Source: Oasisia sp. SBJ-2009 (lineage: Eukaryota; Annelida; Polychaeta; Sabellida; Siboglinidae). From it: a stretch of DNA of 64,000 nucleotides. Positions within the stretch are counted from its first letter, which is position 1; each line of letters begins with the position of its first letter. Positions 1 to 11,205 of the stretch are shown one piece after another. A model generated the notes under the pieces. It saw only the letters and a program-made list of their open reading frames with translations, did not search any database and was not told the origin of the DNA. The translations under genes and the position numbers were made by a program. The DNA lies in the NCBI GenBank assembly GCA_964017155.1, contig OZ024865.1:39461426-39525425 (forward strand), written 5' to 3'.

Positions 1-180
1 GACTAGTACAGCTAACGATCTTTATTCAGCAACCCCTGAATATTCTATTTTAAATCAGAATATGTTAAATGCTAGAACATAATTTATTATATATATTATG
101 ATATAATCCGCTCCGACATCTTGACACATTTTGACATCCACAATATATTCTCAGATACACAGCAGGGTCCGTGTATATAC

Positions 181-339
181 CGTTTTTTCCTTTTTCGTTT
201 TCAAATTTGCGAACGAAAAACGGATAACGAATTCCTTTTTCGTTTTCAAATTTGCGAACGAAAAACGAAATCCTTTTTCGTTTTTCGTTTTCAAAAGTGA
301 AGAAAGAAAAACAAAAAACGAATTCGTTTTTCGTTTTTG
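181..339. repeat. Left subterminal AAAACG palindromic repeats
   Basis: Alternating TTTTTCGTTTTC and GAACGAAAAACG blocks separated by short spacers. Mirror-image repeats occur at 5029-5152. Each block is itself nearly palindromic around GAATTC. Confidence 0.7.
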
Positions 340-1885
340 CATTTAGGATACTTCGGTCGCACTGCCACGTCGGGTGGCAACAATTTGGCCGGTAGAAATT
401 GGCAGTTTCGACGCGATACTTCGATCGCACTGGCAGCGTTTTGAAAACAAACTCGCAGAAATTGCACCGGTGAAGTGGTATATCTAAGTACCTACAGGTG
501 AATATTGGTCGTTTCGGCGCTGTTTTTTATGTTTCGACAATTTAATAAACTACTCAACCTTATATATAATAGATCGAAAGATGGATAAATCGAGAGTAGA
601 TGTATATAGTTTGTAACTGCAACTATGTGATGCAATAGTTATTATAAATTTAGTTTGTAAAATATTTGACATAGGAGGCCCCAATTATGACTAATAAATA
701 GTCGCTATCTTAGGGGCCACTTTGGGTTTTTAAATTAGCTATTTTTTATGTAATTATTGAATTCCATTGACGGACCATTATGGATAGCCCAATTGTATTT
801 AGGAGCATGCATATTCCTGAGTATTGTTTATTAACATTTGCTAATTTACGCATATTGTAAGTAGAGGATGTGTGGTAGAAATATAATACGTGTATGGCTT
901 ATTGTGTTGCTAGAGTTAGTGTTAATTCATTATTATTTAGCATATGTAGTAATTTACAACAGTAGAAGTATGTTTGCATCGATGTGTAATATGCTGCTTT
1001 ATATAATGTATCAGTTATTTTAATTGTGATTGGTTATGTTTTGATTAAACAAATATAGCTATTGTTTATTGTGTGAGGCACTTTTTTTACAAATGTATAT
1101 TATGTCCTGAATGTATGAATTCTGCTGGGTGCTGGTGTGAAATGATTATGCATATTTCTGGTTTGTGTTATCTGCCAATTTTGAAAGTATGCGGGTAATG
1201 TTTTATGTTTATATTTATAATAAAATTATAATATAATTAAAATAAGTTGGTATTCAACTTTTGCTTAAACATTAATTCTATGTGGGAGCTATATTTATTT
1301 GAAATGAAATATTATTCTTACAAGTTTTTTTTGCAATTTGTTTATTCAATTACATTTGTGTCCCTAGATCAGTAGATGGTAATTAGTGTGAGGCAATATT
1401 ATAGAATTATAGAGTAAAATTTGTATTCTAGTTTGAATAATATGCTTTAAACTAGTTATAGGTCCAAATGTTCGAGAACATCTGGTTGCTATTTTATCAA
1501 TATGTTTAATCCAGTTTAAATGTGAGATTAATGTAAAGCCCAGAATGTTAAACTGGTTAAATCTCTCACTATCTACACTGTCAATTGTTAATGTTACTTC
1601 ATCAACCTATTTATGTGGTGGTGTCTGTAGCCATTTAAAGACACTTGTTTTATTAATATTTTAATGATAATGTATAATAATAACACAAGTTTTATTGGCA
1701 ACTCAACTGAGTCTGATTGACATTATACAATAAAATACAATTAACGCATCTGTATGTAGTTTTAGCTATATGTTTATTATAGGTCTTTATTAACCAAATA
1801 TTCAATATTCACTGTGTTTCTGTCATCTGTGAAGGTTTTAATTGTAACTTGTATCATCAAGTATCATGAGCATAAGTTATCTTAC

Positions 1886-2480
1886 CTCAAGATATTACCT
1901 CAAGACCGGTCAGTAGTTGCCCAAACTGAGCATTGAGACCATCTCAAGATTTGTTTTCTGATGTTGTAGTTCTCTATTGATGTATTTGTGTTCATGATTT
2001 GTTTTTATATCCGGTTTGTCAAGGCTGGTTAATTTAAAAATGGTAATTATACAGGTCTGGGTGACCTCTCCAATCTCTTCGGAGGCGTGACTTCAGTTCG
2101 TTTACTGTTCTGGCCAGGTCTGTGTCTCATGAAAGGGAGTTCCATATTTTAACCACTCTGGTCGAGAAGAAGTGGTGTCTGTAGCCAGTTGCTTGTTTGT
2201 GTTTGGAGTTTTTCGCTGTGCCCTCTTGTTGTACCACTGGCTTTTTTTAACTTCAGCTTTGATGGGCACTGTGGACATCTGCAATCCTGGTTGACCGAGT
2301 GTATTTCTTTTTAAATTTTGAATGTCTGGATTATGTCTGTTCTCTGTCTTCTGAAGTTCAAGGTAGGAAGCCGTAATTCTATTAGTCTATTGTTGTATGG
2401 TAGTCCCTTTGTTTCCAGCACAAGTCGTGTTGCCCGCCACTGAACTTATTCAACGAGGTCTCTAATTATGTTATAGTTAT
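1886..2480 (-). mobile_element. LINE 3' fragment inserted in left palindrome arm
   Basis: This block is absent from the right arm: the arm sequence breaks after AGCATAAGTTAT and resumes at GCTGGCTTTTGG. Read on the minus strand it encodes the C-terminal region of a CR1/Jockey-type reverse transcriptase (RATRLVLETKGL, then a WNSL-like region, ending in a WRGHPDLYN-like string) with several stops, followed by a 3' UTR. Short AGTTAT sequences at both edges may be the target duplication. It is non-coding today. Confidence 0.55.
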
Positions 2481-2725
2481 GCTGGCTTTTGGAAATCATT
2501 GATATAATTATAGTAAATAACAATGTCAGTGGCCCTAATATTGATGCTTGGGGGACGCCTCTTTTTATAGGTAAAGTATATCATTGTACCTCCTCTAGTC
2601 TTACAGACTGCTTACAGTTAGTTGAATATTATTGCTGTGAGCTCCATTCCAATAGCTCCTGGCTATCTCATTGATAGGTTTGCGTTAAAAATAGAATGCA
2701 TGTTTGTCACACTTGCAACTCCATA

Positions 2726-3289
2726 AATATTCCATTTCAGTTGCTAATAAACAGTCGGGTGACACCGTTTCATATTATATTGGAAACATGAATAAAACAG
2801 ATTACAAATAATTTAAAAAATCATTAGGCTTACAGTTAAATCTTTAATTATAATGACACAAGATTATGTGCACTTCATAGAAATCCCCAAAGGCATGACT
2901 AAACGACAGTCCACATTCTACTGGCAAACTGCTCAAACTCATCCACTTCTACATATACATAACAATAATAGTAATAATAATAATAATAATCTGATTGTCT
3001 GAGAAAAAGTCCTTACTATGACTACCACTACCAACACCACAAAAATATATTTATTAATCTAAACAATCTACCAGCCAAATGCAAACAATAATTCAGCCAT
3101 ATCTATCATGAAATGTTTGCAAGTGTGTACATCTATCATGAGAAACTGTTAAGATGTGTGTTTTAAAGATCTCTGCACTGGTTGCATTCTGTATACATTC
3201 CGGGATAGTGTCCCAAACCTTTCCAAACTTGTTAGCAAATTTACACTGGCCTAAAGACAAGTTCTACTTCTTGACAGGAATATTTGTGC
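2726..3289 (-). mobile_element. Palindrome spacer with decayed RT C-terminus
   Basis: This is the non-mirrored centre between the arms. On the minus strand near 3130-3263 a short stretch reads like a LINE reverse transcriptase C-terminus (FGKVWDTIPECIQNAT). Around 2966-2992 there is an AAT microsatellite. No intact gene is present. Confidence 0.4.
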
Positions 3290-5028
3290 AGTTGCAAGTG
3301 TGACAATCATATACACTATTGTTTAACGTGAACGGATCAGTGAGGTAGCCAGGAGTCATTGGAATGGAGCTCACAGCAATACATCTAACACAATAATATG
3401 CAACTAACTGTAAGCAGTCTGTAAGACTAGAAGAGGTAAAATGACATACTTTACCTATAAATCGAGGCGTCCCCCAAGGATCAATTTTAGGGCCACTGAC
3501 ATTGTTATTTACTATAATTATATCAATGATTTCCAAAAGCCACCATAACTTATGCTCATGACACTTGATGATACAAGTATAATTAAAACCTTCACAGATG
3601 ACAGAAACACAGTGAATAATGAATATTGATTAATAAAGACCTATAATAAACATATAGCTAAAATTACATACAGATGCGTTAATTTTATTTTATTGTATAA
3701 TGTTAATCCAACCCAGTTGAGTTGCCAATAAAACTTGTGTTATTATTATACAGTATCATTAAAATAGTAATAAAACAAAAGATTTTTTTTTAAATGCCTA
3801 ATAAATAGGTTGATGAAGTAACATTATCAATTGACAGTGTATCTATTGAGAGATTTAACCAGTTTAACATTATGGGCTTTACAGTAAACTCGCATTTAAA
3901 CTGGATTAAACATATTGATAAAATAGCAAACAGATGTTCTTGAACAATTGGACCTATGACTAGGTTAAAGCATATTATTCAAACTAGAATAATAAATTCA
4001 CTCTATAATTCTATAATGCCTCACACTAATTACCATCTAAAAACAAAAAACTTGTAAGAATAATATTTTCAAATAAATATATATAGCTCCCACATAGAAT
4101 AAATGTTTAAGCAACAGCTAAATACCAACTTACGGTAATTATATTACATTTTTATTATAAATAAAAACATAAAACATTACCCACATACTTTCAAAATTGG
4201 CAGATAACACAAACCAGAAATATGCATAATCATTTCACACCAGCACACAGCAGAATACATACATTCAGGACATAATGTACATTTGTAAAAATAGAGTATT
4301 AAAATAGTATGCCTCACACAATAAACAATAGCTATATTTGTTTAATCAAAACATAACCAATCACAATTTAAAAAAGACTGATACATTATGTAAAGCAGCA
4401 TATTACACACGGATGCAAACATACTTCTACTGTTGTAAATTACTATATATGTAAAATAATAATGAATTAACACTAACTCTAGCAACACATTAAGCCATAA
4501 ACATATTATATTTTTTACAACATATCCTCTACTTACAATATGCGTCAAGTAGCAAATGTTAATAAACAATACTCAGGAATATACATGCTCCTAAATACAA
4601 TTGGGCTATCCGTAATGGTCCGTCAATGGAATTCAATAATTACATAAAAAATTGCTAATTTAAAAACCCATAGTAACCCCTAAGATAGCGACTATTTATT
4701 AGTCATAATAGTCCTAAGTCAAATATTTTACAAACAAAATTTAAAATAACTAGTGCATCACATAAATACAATACATCTACTCTCGATTTATCCATCTTTC
4801 GATCTATTATATATAAGTTTCAGTAAAGTTTATTAAATTGTCGAAACATAAAAAAACAGCGCCGAAATGACCAATATTCACCTGTAGGTACTTAGATATA
4901 CCACTTCGCCGACGCAATTTCTGCGAGTTTGTTTTCAAAATGCTGCCAGTGCGACCGAAGTATCCCGCCGAAACTACCAATATTTACCGGCAACCCAAAG
5001 TGGCTGTGCAACCGAAGCATCCCAAATG

Positions 5029-5152
5029 CAAAAACGAAAAACGAATTCGTTTTTCGTTTTTCTTACTTCACTTTTGAAAACGAAAAACGAATTCGTTTTT
5101 CGTTTTTCTTATTTCACTTTTGAAAACGAAAAAGGAATTCGTTTTTCGTTTT
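5029..5152. repeat. Right subterminal AAAACG palindromic repeats
   Basis: Two to three units pair CGAAAAACGAATTCG with TTTTCGTTTTTC, separated by CTTACTTCAC-type spacers. They mirror the left end of the palindromic element. Confidence 0.7.
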
Positions 5153-5998
5153 AAATATAAGTTTGCAACAAACAACGACTCGATCTGGAGTTTCCCAAAA
5201 GTTGATCTATCTTACCATCGGAACTCTCCGATGAAAGAACGTTGTCGTAAACAATGTCGTAAATGATACGCGCACGTGTTACCGATGATAAACACGCATA
5301 TATGTAAACAAATGAGGTATGTGGATGGAAAAGTGTGCTTTTGATTAAATATAAACACTGACATATATCTAAAACGTACACAAAGTAATTTTGTAAACTC
5401 ACAGGATTTGTTGTTTATGCCAATCTTATTGTTAAAATAAACTTACTTGCCGTCAATGACAATGCGTAGTCGTGGCGTAGGCCTGCGCGGCCACGGCACT
5501 GTCACCGACTGACTGACTTGACGAATGGCACTGCAAGTGGGGATATGTGCCGTCAGAGGAACAATCTAAGTAACTAAGACATTTCATAATTGGCTATAAG
5601 ATAATTACAACAAACTCTGCTAACGTCATTATACATTCGCCATTAAGAAAAAGTAAATGTTTTGAAATATGGGGGGGGGGGCAAAACCAATAATACATTT
5701 TTTAAATTATATATTTTCAATTATGCAAATACTCTGTTTCCAGAACATAAATCAGACGTAGTTGTGTTGCAAAAAGAAAACACAGATAAAACTAAAAAGC
5801 TCAGAACTAGGTTAAACATTGGCAATATATGTTGGTAAGCAGTTTTTTGGGCTGAGTAATCTGCCAAGACCCATTATTCTTCTGCTTTCATTCGTTAATT
5901 TGGTTTGGTAGAAAAATGGAAGACACGGAAATAGGTGGTGGTGAATCATTCCAAACAACATGAATGTTCAACACACAAGCTAATGTGCGGATGCGTGT
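5153..5998. other. No gene seen
   Basis: AT-rich sequence without a convincing ORF. The only notable item is a run of G at about 5672-5681. The short minus-strand ORF near 5151-5402 has no recognisable domain. Confidence 0.5.
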
Positions 5999-6207
<209 letters not shown>

Positions 6208-7364
6208 CAGTTATGTATAAATAGATTACTAGTAGCCATACATGATTTTTCACCTTGCATAGGTCAAACTGTTGTGCTTGGATGTGACACAACAAATTCT
6301 TCTAGCTAGATAACTAATTTGTGTGCAAGGGTAGTCAATTATAATTGTCATTACTCAATAACACTTTCATTTCACACGGTTGGTTTTCTGCTGGGCAAAA
6401 ATTGGGCAGACAGTTGTAGTCACTGCCAGGGCTGAAAAAGTGCGACAACAGAGAATACATACCATGGACAGGCAACTTTGTCATTTTTATAGAATATGTT
6501 GTCAGTCTCCTTCTGTACCTGTCTATATAACCATTTCTAAAATATTTGCACACTAATGACATTAAAACCGACAAGTCAGGAAACATTAGGAATTATCAGC
6601 AAGGTTGGTTTTCTGTCAGGCTGAAAGGTATTTCTGCCCTGCCAGTGCAGAAAGTATTTCTGCCTGGCAGTAACGACAATAATACATGCCACCGATAGCA
6701 TTTTAATAGAATATGTTGTCAGTCTTTTTCTTTACCTGTCTACATAACCAGCTGTTCTAAATATATTGACATATTAATGATTTTAAAGCCACAAAGACTC
6801 CCCCTTAAGGGGCATACTTTACCACAGTTAGAGGTAAAGGTCATAATCTATTGTTTGTTAAACTAACCCAGCAAATCCATAACAGAATGCCTATGCTAAC
6901 CTCAGAAGAGACAATGCTAATGACTGCTAGGGTTTTGTGAAGAAATGTGACAACTCAACTCAAGACAGTCTGGACATTACTGTTGCCTGGTGCCAGTTTC
7001 GAGCCTGACTAATAAACCTGTGGTCACTATTAGGTGCTAATCCAACCTATGGCTCTGTGCAAACAAAAATTGTGGTTACTGTCAGAGCCCAGAAGGACAC
7101 CTGTTGTAAAGTGTATTCTTCAGTAATTAGCACGGTTGGGTAAAACACAGTTAGGATCAATGGGTATTTTGAAACAATCGGTGTGGTGAAAGTTGATTTG
7201 CGGTGAAGGTAACCAGTTTTGGCAGACATGAATATCAATATTGACTAAACAAAATTACATTTTGGGAGTTTCTGCAGAAACTAGGATGAACGTACTTCTG
7301 CCGCTCAATTAGAAAGTATTTAGCAAAAGAACACAGAGGTATGCATTAATGACATATAGGTAAA
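6208..7364. other. No gene; diverged repeats
   Basis: A segment with TAGAATATGTTGTCAGTC followed by ACCTGTCTA and ATAACCA occurs near 6490 and again near 6705. A related shorter piece occurs near 7550. No coding exon is recognisable. Confidence 0.4.
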
Positions 7365-7510
7365 AGTAAGTTCTTATATAGCACAGTAGCCAGCCCTCAG
7401 GACTACTCAAAACATGTAACACTACTTCCCAGGCAGACCTGATCAATCAAACCCTATCTCGACCTCTCTGGGAAGCATCCAGCCACACTGCTATTAGTGT
7501 GCGAAGGCTG
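7365..7510 (-). mobile_element. SINE 3' fragment (CGCTATATAAGAACTT-tail family)
   Basis: Reverse-complement match to the body and tail of the SINE at 48846-49162: AAGTTCTTATATAG, then a fragment around CAGGCAGACCTGATCAATCA, then CTGGGAAGCATCCAGCC. The tRNA-like head is missing. Confidence 0.6.
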
Positions 7511-7904
7511 CTCGTATAACATATATAATATATAAGAAACAATACAATAATATAACCATTTGTTCTACAATGTTTGCACACTGATGATATTAAAACCACA
7601 ATGATATATGAGAAACAATACAGTAAATTAATAAACTGCAAGACAGGTATCTAAGTGTATAATTTGTATGCTAGCCTCTGTAATATAATGACATTGTAGA
7701 ACATTGGCTGGCTATTGCACAGCTTGACATATGCTGGAAATAAAGATTGAGTTGAGAAGCTACAGTTTATCATAAAAAGCAAGACCATAAATATGATGAT
7801 CTGCACTACAGCATTAGTACAGTCAAGATAACCATAACACCTGTAGATATAGTCATGGAGTCTATTACATTGCTGTGTAATATATTACTATTACCCTGTA
7901 TTTA

Positions 7905-8058
7905 ATTTCCTTCCTATTATCATTATTACATGCTGAATGGAACATATTAATATTAAATTAATTAGATGTCAACAATATTAGATATGAGGAATTTGTATTA
8001 AATATCATTATCAGTATAATGACATGACGATATGCAATGTTTCGGTCAATAAGCCCAT
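7905..8058. repeat. 154 bp direct repeat, left copy
   Basis: It matches 11052-11205 base for base by eye. Together the two copies bracket the RTE-like LINE exactly, so I read them as an unusually long target-site duplication. Confidence 0.85.
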
Positions 8059-11051
8059 ACTTACTTACTTATGCCTTTTCGCTCGCTCGGAGCATAGGCC
8101 ATCGACTAAGGAACGCCACTGTTTTCTGTCTGTGGCCATCTTCTCCATTTCTTTCCAGGTGTACCCTATCTCTTTTGTATCTTTTTCTGTGTCTCTCTGC
8201 CAGGTGTTTCGTGGCCTACCTCTTCTTCTCTTCCCTGGGGGGTTCCATGTGATGGCTTGACGGGTGATTGATTCTGGTGGTTTCCTTAGTGTATGTCCTA
8301 TCCACCTCCATTTTCTCTTCTTTATTTCATTTTCTATGGGTAGTTGCTTGGTTATTTTCCAGAGTGTGGTGTTCGGTACCTTGTCTGTCCACTTCAAGTG
8401 TAGTATTCTGCGCAGGCATTTGTTGATGAAGGTCTGTATTTTCTTTAGTGTCTTCCATGTCTCCGCTCCGTAGAGCAAAACTGCCTTCACATTTGAGTTA
8501 AACAATCTCAGCTTGGTGTTAATTTTGATTCGTTTTGCTCTCCAAATTTTTCTCAACATGATGAATGCCACTCTTGCTTTCTGGATTCTTGCTTTGACGT
8601 CTTCTTCTGTCCCTCCAGTTTTGTTTATTGTACTGCCCAGGTATGTGAATGCATCTGTCTCTTCCAGTGGCTCTCCGTTCAATGTAATGGGGTTGTTGTT
8701 CTTTGTGTTGGCTTTCATAGTCTTTGTCTTGCTTCTGTTGATGTTGAGTCCAAGCTGTGTTGACACTGTGTTTAGCTGCTCTGTTTTTTCCTGCATCTGT
8801 TTATGGCTGTGTGAGAGGAGAGCGAGGTCATCCGCAAAGTCCAGGTCCTCCAATTGGCTCCATGGTGTCCACTGGATCCCATTTCTTCTATTTTTTGTAG
8901 TCTTTTTCATGATCCAGTCTATGGCGAGCAGGAATAGGAACAGTGACAGAATACATCCTTGCCTCACACCTGTCTTCACCATGAAGGAGTGCGTTAGTTG
9001 TCCTGCATGAATGACCCTGCCTGCCATGTCTTCATAACTACTTCTTATCAGAGATATAAATTTCTCAGGTATGCCGTAGTGCTGTAGGAGTTTCCACAGC
9101 GTGTCTCTGTCAAGGCTATCAAATGCTTTCTCGTAGTCAACGAAGTTTATATACAGTGATGAGTCCCATTCCATGGATTGTTCGACAATGATTCTCAGTG
9201 TTGCAATTTGGTCGGTGCAGGATCTGTCTTTCCGGAAGCCAGCTTGGTGGTCTCTGAGCTTGGCATCTACACCTGTTTTCAGTCTGTCCAAGATTATTCT
9301 GTTGAGGACCTTTCCGGGTACTGATAGGAGCATTATCCCTCTATAGTTCTTACATTCTTGCATATCGCCTTTCTTTGGGAGCTTCACAAGGTACCCTTCT
9401 TTCCATTCCGTTGGTATTTCTTCTTGTTCCCATATCTTCCCGAATAGGTCATGCAGTATCTCGGTGGAGGTCTCTATGTCAGCCTTGATTGCCTCTGCAT
9501 GAATTTTGTCTGGGCCGGAAGCTTTCCCTCTCTTCATGTGCTGAATGGCTTTTTCAATTTCTGCCTTACTTGGTCTTTCGCAGTTTATCTGGAGTACTTC
9601 TTCCGCTGGTGCGATGTCTGGAGGGTTCTGAGGTGGTGGCCGGTTTAGCAGTTCTTCAAAATGTTCCCTCCATCTCTTCAACTGGTCTTCATCACTGGTA
9701 AGTACATTGCCATTCTTATCTTTGATGGGTCTGTCTGTGTTCTTGTACTTTCCTGCTAATTTTCTTGTTACATCATACAGTTGTTTCATGTTTCCGTGGG
9801 CTGATGCATCCTCTGCTTCTTTGGCTAGGTCTTCAATGAAGTTTGCCTTGTCTGTTTTTACGCTGTTCTTGACTGCTCTGTTTGCCTCTGTATACTCTTC
9901 CTGTGCTGCTGCTTTTGCTGCTCTCGTTCGGCTGTTGTTAACTGCACCTTTCTTTTCCTTCCTCACTTGCACTTTGTTGACAGTCTCTGCAGAAATCCAG
10001 TCTTTTTGTTGGTATTTCTTCTTTCCCAGAACTTCGCTGCATGTGCTGGTCCACATCTCCTTGATCTGTTGCCATTGTGTGTCTATGTCCATGTTTCCTT
10101 CATCAAGGATATCTTGTAGGGCTTCGTATTTGTTTCTGACTGTAAGTCGGAAGGTCTCTTTTGTCACCCTGTCCTGTAGGAAGTCCACATTGTACTGCGT
10201 TCTGGTGCTTCGCTTGACTTCTCTCTTCTTTAGCTTCATCTTCATTCTGGCCAGCACTAGATGGTGGTCTGGGGCTGCATCTGCCCCTCTCTGCACTCTC
10301 ACATCCTGCATTGATCTTCTGAACTTTCGTCCTATGCAGATATGGTCTATTTGATTTTCTGTCCTGTGGTCCGGTGATACCCAGGTTGCCTTGTGAATCC
10401 TGCGATGCGGGAACACGCTGCCTCCGATGATCATATTGTTAAATGCACAAAAGTCGGCCAACATCTCGCCATTTTCATTCATTTTGCCAAGTCCCTGTCT
10501 GCCCATGACTTCTTCGTACCCGCTGTTGTCTGATCCGATTTTGGCGTTCAAGTCTCCCATGAGTATTGTCATGTCCTTCTCCTTCAGTTTGTCACACAAT
10601 GTCTGCAGTTTGTTGTAAAAGTCTTCTTTTGTTTCTTCGTCCTTGTCGTTTGTGGGTGCGTAACACTGAATGATGTTGAGCTTGATGTTTTCTTTCTTTG
10701 TTTTGAACGAGGCACAGATGATCCTTGGTCCCGCTGCTTCCCAGTTAATGAGAGCATTCTGTGCCTCATGTGACAACATGAATGCCACGCCTTCTGTATG
10801 ATGTGCATCTTCCTCTTCATGCCCCGAATAGAGAATCATTTCTCCCGTATTCAGTCTGACTTGCCCTGACTGTGTCCACCTTGTTTCACATAGCCCTAGT
10901 ACTGTGATGTTGTAGGCCCGTCGTTCCCTTGCTATTTGGGCTGCTTTGTTTGTTTCGAACATGGTTCTCACATTCCATGTTCCGATTTTCGAGATTTTCC
11001 TGGAAGATAAGAAGGGTATCGGCGATGTAGCTTCCTTACGGCTTTCACTTC
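8059..11051 (-). mobile_element. RTE-like non-LTR retrotransposon, copy A
   Basis: A 5'-truncated LINE on the minus strand. Its 3' end is a short tetranucleotide tail (TAAG units; ACTTACTTACTTA on the plus strand at 8059), typical of RTE-type elements rather than poly(A). The 5' edge cuts into coding sequence at 11049. Compared with copy B it lacks the 5' UTR. The flanking 154 bp repeats are identical, which suggests a young insertion. Confidence 0.88.
8065..11049 (-). CDS. RTE-like endonuclease/reverse transcriptase, 5'-truncated
   Basis: The protein nicks target DNA and reverse-transcribes the element's RNA. The frame is open without stops for about 994 codons, from the truncation point at 11049 to the stop at 8065; no native start remains. 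In order it shows an APE-type endonuclease (GTWNVRT, LCETRW, MGDLNAKIG, then a DHHLV end) and a reverse transcriptase (YRGIMLLS, DYEKAFDSL, GVRQGC, FADDLALL). The C-terminus is basic (RRRGRPRNTW). Two differences from copy B are visible: GCLLSPF reads GCILSLF, and a four-codon in-frame deletion lies after GAETW. The stop codon falls in the TAAG tail. The family is close to proteins annotated as craniofacial development protein 2-like; the clade is inferred. Confidence 0.88.
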   Translation of the reverse strand, partial: SESRKEATSPIPFLSSRKISKIGTWNVRTMFETNKAAQIARERRAYNITVLGLCETRWTQSGQVRLNTGEMILYSGHEEEDAHHTEGVAFMLSHEAQNALINWEAAGPRIICASFKTKKENIKLNIIQCYAPTNDKDEETKEDFYNKLQTLCDKLKEKDMTILMGDLNAKIGSDNSGYEEVMGRQGLGKMNENGEMLADFCAFNNMIIGGSVFPHRRIHKATWVSPDHRTENQIDHICIGRKFRRSMQDVRVQRGADAAPDHHLVLARMKMKLKKREVKRSTRTQYNVDFLQDRVTKETFRLTVRNKYEALQDILDEGNMDIDTQWQQIKEMWTSTCSEVLGKKKYQQKDWISAETVNKVQVRKEKKGAVNNSRTRAAKAAAQEEYTEANRAVKNSVKTDKANFIEDLAKEAEDASAHGNMKQLYDVTRKLAGKYKNTDRPIKDKNGNVLTSDEDQLKRWREHFEELLNRPPPQNPPDIAPAEEVLQINCERPSKAEIEKAIQHMKRGKASGPDKIHAEAIKADIETSTEILHDLFGKIWEQEEIPTEWKEGYLVKLPKKGDMQECKNYRGIMLLSVPGKVLNRIILDRLKTGVDAKLRDHQAGFRKDRSCTDQIATLRIIVEQSMEWDSSLYINFVDYEKAFDSLDRDTLWKLLQHYGIPEKFISLIRSSYEDMAGRVIHAGQLTHSFMVKTGVRQGCILSLFLFLLAIDWIMKKTTKNRRNGIQWTPWSQLEDLDFADDLALLSHSHKQMQEKTEQLNTVSTQLGLNINRSKTKTMKANTKNNNPITLNGEPLEETDAFTYLGSTINKTGGTEEDVKARIQKARVAFIMLRKIWRAKRIKINTKLRLFNSNVKAVLLYGAETWKTLKKIQTFINKCLRRILHLKWTDKVPNTTLWKITKQLPIENEIKKRKWRWIGHTLRKPPESITRQAITWNPPGKRRRGRPRNTWQRDTEKDTKEIGYTWKEMEKMATDRKQWRSLVDGLCSERAKRHK

Positions 11052-11205
11052 ATTTCCTTCCTATTATCATTATTACATGCTGAATGGAACATATTAATAT
11101 TAAATTAATTAGATGTCAACAATATTAGATATGAGGAATTTGTATTAAATATCATTATCAGTATAATGACATGACGATATGCAATGTTTCGGTCAATAAG
11201 CCCAT
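11052..11205. repeat. 154 bp direct repeat, right copy
   Basis: Identical to 7905-8058. It starts directly at the truncated 5' edge of the RTE-like LINE and ends in GCCCAT. Confidence 0.85.

Larger units (their letters stand above)
181..5152. mobile_element. 5 kb palindromic foldback-like composite element
   Basis: The left part (181-1885 and 2481-2725) is repeated as its reverse complement in the right part (about 3290-5152). Examples are the block at 481-600 mirrored at about 4775-4900, and 1781-1885 mirrored at 3541-3650. The outer ends carry tandem, self-complementary CGAAAAACG/CGTTTTTCG repeats, as in foldback elements. Both arms contain decayed non-LTR reverse transcriptase read outward from the centre; a GVPQGSILGP motif is visible on the plus strand near 3461-3490. 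No intact ORF remains. I infer a snap-back structure from two inverted LINE-derived copies; the family and exact ends are uncertain. Confidence 0.6.
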
